Below, one piece after another: positions 13,671 to 20,354 of a stretch of DNA of 20,354 nt. A model generated the notes under the pieces. That model worked only from the letters and a program-made list of their open reading frames with translations. It made no database searches and was not told where the DNA came from. The stretch is from assembly GCA_046590205.1 (NCBI GenBank), contig JBKJTT010000076.1, positions 1 through 20,354 on the forward strand, given 5' to 3'. Made by a program: the position numbers and the translations under genes. This DNA comes from DATDEW01 sp046590205. GTDB taxonomy: Bacteria; Bacteroidota; Ignavibacteria; Palsa-1295. Numbering within the stretch: the stretch's first letter is position 1; every line of letters starts with the position of its first letter.

Positions 13671-15731
13671 ATGACACTGCTGTTTCAAACGATACAACAA
13701 GTTGCTGCCTTGAAGAAAATACTCCCCTGTATCGTTCTCTTTCTTCTATTTTCTACTGTTTCTGCCAGAGCACAATGGACAATTGTTGCACCAAATCTAC
13801 TTGGGACACAAAGCTACCAGATGAGCAGCATTACACATCAAAGTGGGATAGTATGGGCTGGTACTAAAGAGGTGTTTATGTCCTCCGATTTCGGCAACTC
13901 ATGGACAAAGCGTAGTCCAACAATAAAAGCGAATGATGTTGTCCGCCACATCAATTTCTTTGACGCAATGATCGGCATTGTCGGCACCGATAAGGGCGAA
14001 GTCTATCTTACACGCGACCAAGGCATGACATGGTCGATGATTCGACTGGTATCATCAGCAGCGTATTCTGCATTTCTCGGTTCTCCTGATAATATCATTA
14101 TTGCCGGACACACATCCGGTGAGATGACCGTCACAAGAGATGGCGGAGCGACATGGGTTAATACTGTAGTCGGCACATACACTCCTGATGTGAAAGCATT
14201 ATTAGGATCCTCCGCACTTGCCTTAAAAGGTGTTAAACCGGCTGTTGGCAATTCTGAGCTACACTTGATGAAAACCACTGACTATGGCTCGTCGTGGGTA
14301 GAACTTCCCGGAATAATGGATTTCGACACATACTCATTCGATGTTGACCCCTGCGATCCACAGTATGTCTATGTTGTCAATGAGGATGGTTCAGTGACGC
14401 GCGATTTCATGGCACAGATATACCGCTCGACAGATGGCGGTAACTCATGGCTTGTTTCAGACCAACAACCTATCCCCGGCTCGACTGAATACTACAGCGG
14501 CTCCATCTGGCTAACAGGTAATGCCATCTTTGTACAAACGGTAGCTAATGGAATTCTCCGATCGACTGACAGAGGCGTGTCATGGACAAACATTGGAGGT
14601 CCGAGCGCAACATTTGATACTCGTTTGGTCTGTGCAATGAATGCAAATCTCGTCTTTGCTGCCGATAATAACGGTTCTATCTGGCGAACGCAAAATAGCG
14701 GCGGAGATTCGCTAACGATAGGTTCGCCGTATCAAACACTTTCCTCGTCACCGCTTCGACTATTCTCAACTGATTCACTTATCAGTTGTGATACACCTGT
14801 AGTTTCAATGGTATGGCTACGAGGCGGGCTGTGCAAATTTCCAAAAGTTATTGGTGAAAAGATAACCGGCAGAGACTCACTCGATTATAAAATAGTTACC
14901 GGCATTGGTGACTCGTTGCGAGGCAATGATTCTGCAAGACTAAGTTTTCAACCAAGAGGCAGTGGTGATAGAAGAGGATATTACGTTATCCTTCTTGATG
15001 ACGGTTCTGAAATAGCGATACCACTTGAAGGGTATGGTAAGTTTATTAAGTATATCGAACCGTTCACCGTCAGTGCTTCTACTGATACAATTGGTGGGTG
15101 GGTTGCTGTTCCGTTTACTATCATAGGACTCGATAGACCGCAAGATATAGAAATGACGGTCAACTTTGACCCTTCGCTTACTTACCTTGGTTCATTTGAT
15201 AATAATGGCAAACAGATAGATGTCCCGAATCAATCATGGCAAGGCAGAGCGAGGATACTTGTACCGAAAGATGTGATTCGATTAGATTCAGCTTCAGGAT
15301 TTGCTTATTTTATTGTTTATCCACGAGAAGGACCGTGCCCGCAAGTATTCTTTGACTCTATAAGCATTACAAGTCCTACCGCTCCTTGTGAATATACTCT
15401 CGGCGCAGGTGTCGTAGCAGATGTCTGCCCTCCCGAAGGTTGCGGCATAATGATATTGACAAACTTTATTTTAAAAGGTGAAATGCCAGATCTTCGTGCA
15501 TTCCCGAATCCGAGCAGTGGTGTACTTTTTATCACATCTGATAAAACTGTCGGTGATGTGCAGATACGTATTACCGATGAGAACGGGAAGCAACATTACA
15601 CGAATCAAGCAAAACTACTCGCTTCACAAAAGATTGAGCTTGACCTCCATCATCTCCCTGCCGGACGTTACACTCTCGAAGCCGCTAGCGAGCAAGGTAG
15701 AAGAACGTTGTCGTTCATCATGCTGCGATAG
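13671..15731 (+). CDS. Secreted Asp-box beta-propeller protein with T9SS sorting domain
   Basis: I use the ATG at 13671 (686 aa). ATG 13617 gives an overly long N terminus, and a TTG at 13710 would give the most compact signal peptide (LKKILPCIVLFLLFSTVSARA), so the start is uncertain by up to 31 codons. Residues ~36-345 contain six Asp-box/BNR repeats of S/T-x-D-x-G-x-x-W type: 71-78, 114-121, 155-162, 202-209, 253-260 and 298-305, plus a degenerate seventh near 340. This predicts a sialidase/Ycf48-like propeller, but no catalytic residues are recognisable. A beta-sandwich region with several cysteines follows (~360-595). Residues ~605-686 are a T9SS type A domain (LRAFPNPSSGVLFIT ... LPAGRYTLEA ... 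RTLSFIMLR). A cell-surface or released protein of unknown ligand. Its end overlaps mfd by 14 bases. Confidence 0.85.
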   Translation: MTLLFQTIQQVAALKKILPCIVLFLLFSTVSARAQWTIVAPNLLGTQSYQMSSITHQSGIVWAGTKEVFMSSDFGNSWTKRSPTIKANDVVRHINFFDAMIGIVGTDKGEVYLTRDQGMTWSMIRLVSSAAYSAFLGSPDNIIIAGHTSGEMTVTRDGGATWVNTVVGTYTPDVKALLGSSALALKGVKPAVGNSELHLMKTTDYGSSWVELPGIMDFDTYSFDVDPCDPQYVYVVNEDGSVTRDFMAQIYRSTDGGNSWLVSDQQPIPGSTEYYSGSIWLTGNAIFVQTVANGILRSTDRGVSWTNIGGPSATFDTRLVCAMNANLVFAADNNGSIWRTQNSGGDSLTIGSPYQTLSSSPLRLFSTDSLISCDTPVVSMVWLRGGLCKFPKVIGEKITGRDSLDYKIVTGIGDSLRGNDSARLSFQPRGSGDRRGYYVILLDDGSEIAIPLEGYGKFIKYIEPFTVSASTDTIGGWVAVPFTIIGLDRPQDIEMTVNFDPSLTYLGSFDNNGKQIDVPNQSWQGRARILVPKDVIRLDSASGFAYFIVYPREGPCPQVFFDSISITSPTAPCEYTLGAGVVADVCPPEGCGIMILTNFILKGEMPDLRAFPNPSSGVLFITSDKTVGDVQIRITDENGKQHYTNQAKLLASQKIELDLHHLPAGRYTLEAASEQGRRTLSFIMLR

Positions 15732-18700
15732 CAGTGTCTGTTGGTACCAGTGTTTGCAATATCTTTGTAATTTCCGGAAGCCGCTCTATCTCATCTATTG
15801 CAGAAAGTTTGACAACTAATCGCATGATTTTCTTCTCGTTGACAAGCCGCACTTTGTTCACACCAATCACAGGAAAACGATCAATAATCTTCGGGAAGAA
15901 TCCTTGATAGTATTCTGACTGGTCTTCCTTGGGAAGTAATAAACGCAGTGTCCGAGTAACTTCATCAAATGTAACTCCGCGAACACCCAAACGCCGCGCA
16001 AGCATCCTGATATGTGCTGCACCAAAGAGCGAGGATACTTCCTCCGGAGCAGTGCCAAATCTATCAGTTAGTTCAGAACGAAGTTCAGCAAGTTCTTCTT
16101 CGGTCGTTATCATACCAAGTTTTTGGTAGAAGCTGAAACGCTCTGCATCGTCCTCTACATATCTATCAGGTATGAGTGCATCAACTCCGAGCGAGATTGT
16201 GACTTCATCAGAATCTTCGGCACGTTTGCGGATAAAGGCATTACGTGCCTTAGTTGTTGTAGGTAGATTCTTGAATAAGTCTTTAAACTCCTCCTCTTTG
16301 AGTTCATCAACAGCTTCTGCAAGTGTTTTTTGGTATAGATCAAAACCTATCTCGTTTATGAATCCGCTTTGCTCACCGCCGAGTAAATTACCAGCACCTC
16401 TAATCTCAAGGTCACGCATAGCGAGCTGGAATCCTGCCCCAAGATCAGAGAATTCTTCCATCGCTTCAAGCCGCTTAAGAGAATCTTTCGAAAGTGTCTT
16501 AATCGGATTGGTAATAAGATAACAGTATGCCTGTTCATTTGAGCGACCAACCCTACCGCGAAGCTGATATAACTCTGCAAGACCAAAGTTCTGTGCTCTG
16601 TTGATAATGATAGTATTTGCATTCGGGACATCAAGCCCCGACTCCACGATCTTCGTTGCTAAAAGGATATCTATCTTTCGCTCCAAGAAGTCCCGCATAA
16701 CTTTTTCTATCTGCGTCGGTGGCATTTGTCCGTGAATAATCCCGCGTCGAGAACGAGGAGCTATCTCTCGCAACTTATCAGCAAGCACTTCAATATCTTT
16801 AACCTTATCATTGATAGCATAAATTTGCCCGCCGCGTTCAAGCTCTCTACTTATTGCTTTGCCGAGGATGACATCATCAATACCGACAAGTATCTCAGTC
16901 ATGATCGGCAGACGGTTCTTGGGAGGAGTTTCGATAACCGACAAATCCCTTGCGCCAAGCAGAGAAAAGTTTAGCGTTCTTGGAATGGGAGTAGCCGTAA
17001 GAGTTAATGTATCAATATTTGTCCGAAGTGAACGAAGCTTCTCTTTTGCGGCTACTCCGAAACGATGCTCCTCGTCAACAATGAGTAGTCCGAGGTCTTT
17101 GAATATAACATCTTGTGAAAGCAAACGATGTGTACCGATGAGTACATCTATCCTTCCTTCGGCAAGGTTTGCAACAATTTCTTTCTGCTCTTTTGTTGAG
17201 CGGAAACGCGAGATACATGCAACACGAACCCCGAACTGATCGAGACGATCATTAAATGAGCGTGAATGCTGCTCGGCGAGAATCGTTGTCGGTACAAGTA
17301 CGGCAACCTGCTTCTTGTCTATGACGGCTTTCATTGCAGCGCGCATAGCAATTTCGGTTTTTCCGTATCCAACATCGCCACAAATAAGACGATCCATTGG
17401 AGCGTTCGTCTCCATGTCTTGCTTAAGATCAATGGTAGCTTTTGCTTGATCAGGAGTATCTTCATACAAGAAGCCTGCTTCCATTTCACGCTGGAGCATG
17501 TCATCTTTACTATATGCAAAACCCTCCTGAGTTTTACGTTTTGCATAAAGCCTAATCAGGTCACGGGCAATATCTTTGAGACGTTTCTTTGTACGGTCTT
17601 TCGCTCTCTGCCATTCGGCAGAGCCGAGTTTCGAGAGTTTGATTGAAGTCTCATCAATATCAGCGGCAGAATACTTCGAGAGCTTTGAAATATAATCGAG
17701 ATTAACAAAGAGAATATCGTTATCTCTGTACGAAAGACGTACAACTTCCTGCATTGCGCCTCGAACCTCGATCGCCTCCAAGCCCATGAACTTTCCGATG
17801 CCCTTGTCTTCGTGTACGAGCAAGTCACCGCGCTTAAGCGAACGTAATTCGCGAAGTGATATGCCTTTCGTACGAGCACTTTTCTTTCTACGTGATGCGC
17901 CGACTCCCCTTCTTCTTCCGAAGAGTTCGTGCTCACAGAGTACCGCTATTTTATATTCGTCAGAGAATATGAAACCCGATGAGAGCGAAGGGATTTCATA
18001 TTTAATAGACGATTTCTTTTCCGACTTAACTTCTTCTTCACTTGAATGATGAATGTGTTCGTCTATCGCACTATCAATCTCTTCATCGCTACTCGTCAGG
18101 TCTTCAAGCCGTTCAAGAAGGTCACGCGATTCGGCAAGGATATACATCTGCCACTCGTCACGTACTAATCCATGCAGATACTCTTTAATAAATTTGAGGT
18201 TCGAGTTAAAGCTCGGCTGTTTCTTTGTTTCGAAGTCAATAACATCAAGACCCGATGGTGGAAATTGCGTTAAGAATAAATGTGCCTTCTCTTGCAATAA
18301 TCGAATTGCCGACTCTGATTGTAGTTCTTCAAATTGCGTGAGCACTGATTCCGGTTGCGAGACAATATACATTGCTCCTTCCGGGATGTGATCTGTCATT
18401 AGTGAGAGTTTCTCAATAGAATCCTCTTGCAATACATCAGCAACAAGATGTAGCTCCTCTCGATGAATGATCGAGCGCTGGCTGACAGAATCAAACTCGC
18501 GAATGGATTCGATAGTATCACCCATGAACTCTATTCGGAACGGGGCTGTCTCGGTATAAGGAAAGACATCTACTATTCCGCCACGAACAGCAAAATCACC
18601 ACAGACCTCAACAAATTTTTTTTCATCAAAATGGCTTGTCTTTAACCAACCAATGAATGTCTGAAAATCTATTTCTTGGCTTCTACGAATAGTCAGTAAA

Positions 18701-19143
18701 TTCTTGGCAACTTGCTCTTTTGTAGGGATTGGTAGTGCGAATGTCTCGGCAGTCGTTATTATTAGAAGCGGCTCGGTACTTGTACTTATTCTTTCAAGTG
18801 CCTCAAGTATCTGTGCATGTATATCGGTATCAGTGTGATGTTTATAGAGTGCTTGCTTAATAGCAGAATCCTTATGCCCGCTTCCCACAAGGATCACATG
18901 CTCTTCACCTATAAGTTTTACTATATCATCATACGTTCGCTCTGCCTCGGTTTCGGACTCACATATTTCAATAATATACCTCTTCTCTGAGGTGAAGAGC
19001 GATGACAGGAGAACGCTATCACTAGAGCCAGCTAGCCCCGTAACATAGATTCCCCTTTCATCATTGATAGTCTTATCAAGAAGTAACTGCCATGAACGGT
19101 GGCGAGTGAGGACGCTATTAATATCTTTAAAAAGCTTTTTCAT
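15718..19143 (-). CDS. mfd: Transcription-repair coupling factor Mfd
   Basis: Mfd removes RNA polymerase stalled at DNA lesions and recruits UvrA for nucleotide excision repair. The 1141-aa product has the full architecture. A UvrB-like N-terminal module has VRGGIVDVFP (186-195) and FRIEFMGDTIESIREFD (202-218). The CarD-like RNA polymerase interaction domain spans about 432-500 (KRGDLLVHEDKGIGKFMGLE). The RecG-like translocase has Walker A GDVGYGKTE (589-597), DEEH (690-693), TATPIPRT (716-723) and LRGRVGRSNEQAYCYL, and a C-terminal TRCF domain follows. A highly charged stretch at about 350-380 (many Glu, Asp and His) joins the N-terminal modules to the RID and looks like a flexible linker. 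The start is the ATG at 19143, with no Shine-Dalgarno, only 22 bases after a strong hairpin. The 3' end overlaps the convergent propeller gene. Confidence 0.97.
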   Translation of the reverse strand: MKKLFKDINSVLTRHRSWQLLLDKTINDERGIYVTGLAGSSDSVLLSSLFTSEKRYIIEICESETEAERTYDDIVKLIGEEHVILVGSGHKDSAIKQALYKHHTDTDIHAQILEALERISTSTEPLLIITTAETFALPIPTKEQVAKNLLTIRRSQEIDFQTFIGWLKTSHFDEKKFVEVCGDFAVRGGIVDVFPYTETAPFRIEFMGDTIESIREFDSVSQRSIIHREELHLVADVLQEDSIEKLSLMTDHIPEGAMYIVSQPESVLTQFEELQSESAIRLLQEKAHLFLTQFPPSGLDVIDFETKKQPSFNSNLKFIKEYLHGLVRDEWQMYILAESRDLLERLEDLTSSDEEIDSAIDEHIHHSSEEEVKSEKKSSIKYEIPSLSSGFIFSDEYKIAVLCEHELFGRRRGVGASRRKKSARTKGISLRELRSLKRGDLLVHEDKGIGKFMGLEAIEVRGAMQEVVRLSYRDNDILFVNLDYISKLSKYSAADIDETSIKLSKLGSAEWQRAKDRTKKRLKDIARDLIRLYAKRKTQEGFAYSKDDMLQREMEAGFLYEDTPDQAKATIDLKQDMETNAPMDRLICGDVGYGKTEIAMRAAMKAVIDKKQVAVLVPTTILAEQHSRSFNDRLDQFGVRVACISRFRSTKEQKEIVANLAEGRIDVLIGTHRLLSQDVIFKDLGLLIVDEEHRFGVAAKEKLRSLRTNIDTLTLTATPIPRTLNFSLLGARDLSVIETPPKNRLPIMTEILVGIDDVILGKAISRELERGGQIYAINDKVKDIEVLADKLREIAPRSRRGIIHGQMPPTQIEKVMRDFLERKIDILLATKIVESGLDVPNANTIIINRAQNFGLAELYQLRGRVGRSNEQAYCYLITNPIKTLSKDSLKRLEAMEEFSDLGAGFQLAMRDLEIRGAGNLLGGEQSGFINEIGFDLYQKTLAEAVDELKEEEFKDLFKNLPTTTKARNAFIRKRAEDSDEVTISLGVDALIPDRYVEDDAERFSFYQKLGMITTEEELAELRSELTDRFGTAPEEVSSLFGAAHIRMLARRLGVRGVTFDEVTRTLRLLLPKEDQSEYYQGFFPKIIDRFPVIGVNKVRLVNEKKIMRLVVKLSAIDEIERLPEITKILQTLVPTDTAIAA

Positions 19144-19160
19144 ATCTTAGGGGAAAACAC

Positions 19161-19194
19161 AAAATCCCGCCCCGAGACATCTCGGGCGGGTTTT
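19161..19194. terminator. Strong hairpin terminator between the membrane-protein gene and mfd
   Basis: CCCGCCC(C)GAG (19166-19176) pairs with CTCGGGCGGG (19181-19190) around the loop ACAT, with one bulged C. Four T residues follow on either strand (TTTT at 19191-19194; complement of AAAA at 19161-19164). By gene order it should end the minus-strand transcript of the gene at 19235-20353. Only 22 bases separate it from the mfd start. Confidence 0.8.
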
Positions 19195-19234
19195 GAACGC
19201 GAGATGTAACACGAAATCATACCAGATTGCTCCG

Positions 19235-20353
19235 TTAAGGCAGAACCGTCTCTGCTGGTGCGTCTTCTGAGTATGTCAAAGGTCCGTCTTTACGGGTACG
19301 GAGGTCGTAATACATGACCGTTAATAACGAAGGAATAAATGTGATAAAGAGTACTGTAATAATGAGCGATTGGATAAAATATGAGAGTACGAGCGTGCTA
19401 AGTTCGTCATAAGCAGCTTTGAGGTTTGCATGTTCACCATTTACCAAACCTGTGATCGCTTCGGTGCTCGTCATATCAAATATACCAATGATTGCTTGTG
19501 CTATTGTTTGAATGACAATAAATATCAGAAAGAGCACAATGAATATCCCGACTGTGCGCCAGAAGTATCCTTTTGTTAGAGTCCAACTTCTATGCAACGA
19601 CTCCCATGGTCCAAGTTCTTCGCTAACAAGTGCCACTTGAGCAAAGATTAGTCTAACACCTGTCAGAATGAGCATCCCCATTGCACCAAATATTAACAAT
19701 ACTCCAACAAGAGGCGACATTATCGTTGCAATACCAACCATCGCGCCAAAACCGAAGAGGAGAATAAATACCATCAACAGGTACATCAAGATACTCATCC
19801 AGACATTGCGGCGAAATGTGGTTGTCAGTGCTACAACAACATTTAACTTTCGTTCTTCAAAGAAACGTACACAAATATCTATGATAAATGTGCCAAGAAA
19901 AATACTTATAAAAATAGCAAAAAGTGATGCAAAGAAGATAGCATCAAATATGCCAAATAGTGCTTCGGAGTTGTCGTAAATAAAATCGCCTGCTTCGCTA
20001 AGATAGCTTCGAGAATCAATATCTGCCTGTGGGGGTGGATAAGGCATAAGCAGCGTATCCGTATAGGTAGAATCATGAATGATGGTATCGACAACAGTAG
20101 TTTTTTGCTTATCTACTTTAAGTACAAGGTCTGGAAAGTAGAGTGCTAATAAAAGTGGATTTTCTTCCTTTATCTCCTTAAGTGCTCCAGAGCGGTATTG
20201 GGCAACGCTTGCAGAGTCGAGTGGATAGTTCTTCTGGAGGACAGAATATCCTCTTTCTACTATATCCGACACCCCCAATACATATATAAAAGTTGATGCT
20301 GCCGAAAGCAGTAATGCGACGATCACAACACGCAAGAGAGTTTTCCAACTCAT
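19235..20353 (-). CDS. Multi-pass membrane protein (GPDPase-membrane-domain/DUF975-like), start near window edge
   Basis: 372 aa from an ATG at 20351-20353, one base from the window end, so the true start may lie further upstream. A first hydrophobic helix spans 6-27. A ~100-residue polar, probably extracytoplasmic segment then contains DKQKTTVVDTIIHDSTYTDT. About five to six strongly hydrophobic helices lie between 130 and 350. The pattern, with SRSW-like LHRSWTLTKGYFWRTVGIFIV near the fifth helix and repeated long hydrophobic blocks, resembles the membrane domain of glycerophosphodiester phosphodiesterases and DUF975-type proteins. There is no catalytic domain, so it is likely a stand-alone membrane protein of unknown role. 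Its transcript probably ends at the hairpin 41 bases downstream. Confidence 0.7.
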   Translation of the reverse strand: MSWKTLLRVVIVALLLSAASTFIYVLGVSDIVERGYSVLQKNYPLDSASVAQYRSGALKEIKEENPLLLALYFPDLVLKVDKQKTTVVDTIIHDSTYTDTLLMPYPPPQADIDSRSYLSEAGDFIYDNSEALFGIFDAIFFASLFAIFISIFLGTFIIDICVRFFEERKLNVVVALTTTFRRNVWMSILMYLLMVFILLFGFGAMVGIATIMSPLVGVLLIFGAMGMLILTGVRLIFAQVALVSEELGPWESLHRSWTLTKGYFWRTVGIFIVLFLIFIVIQTIAQAIIGIFDMTSTEAITGLVNGEHANLKAAYDELSTLVLSYFIQSLIITVLFITFIPSLLTVMYYDLRTRKDGPLTYSEDAPAETVLP

Positions 20354-20354
20354 C

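Overview
The window reads as a chromosomal segment of a free-living bacterium of the Bacteroidota/Chlorobiota (FCB) group. Three signs point there. Two secreted proteins end in a type IX secretion (T9SS type A) sorting domain. Almost no start codon has a Shine-Dalgarno sequence; ribBA is the clearest exception. Housekeeping genes lie singly or in small operons with surface-protein genes between them. A Kapaibacteriia/Ignavibacteria-like lineage is my best guess, but this is inference and no marker here fixes it. I saw no rRNA, tRNA, integrase, transposase or CRISPR array.

Layout. Bases 1-2737 are all on the minus strand: trhO (tRNA U34 hydroxylase), then yajC-ribBA (Sec accessory subunit and the bifunctional riboflavin enzyme), a probable terminator, and the 5' part of greA, cut by the window edge. 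At 2814-4529 (+) lies a T9SS-exported SGNH/sialate O-acetylesterase-like enzyme. Its stop codon overlaps that of hslU; hslV-hslU (minus) form the ATP-dependent HslVU protease operon. Divergent from hslV are a crotonase-family enzyme and a C39-like cysteine peptidase (6718-8337, +). These two are in the same reading frame, separated by one stop codon and one further codon.

Bases 8338-8813 hold no convincing gene but carry several palindromes, one inside a solitary CRISPR-repeat-like 37-mer. Bases 8814-10900 (minus) are a compact operon of three small exported proteins of unknown role, with a good sigma70-like promoter in front. Bases 11141-13564 (minus) carry rhomboid protease, ispG (isoprenoid MEP pathway) and a small ferredoxin-fold-like protein, tightly packed. 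A second T9SS cargo, an Asp-box beta-propeller (13671-15731, +), runs 14 bases into the end of mfd (transcription-repair coupling factor, minus). A strong hairpin terminator separates mfd from a multi-pass membrane protein that reaches the right edge.

Functionally most of the window is core metabolism and quality control: flavin and isoprenoid synthesis, tRNA modification, proteolysis, transcription elongation and repair, and protein export. A minority is cell-surface or secreted. The least explained parts are the crotonase/C39-peptidase pair, the three-gene exported operon and the palindrome-rich interval between them.
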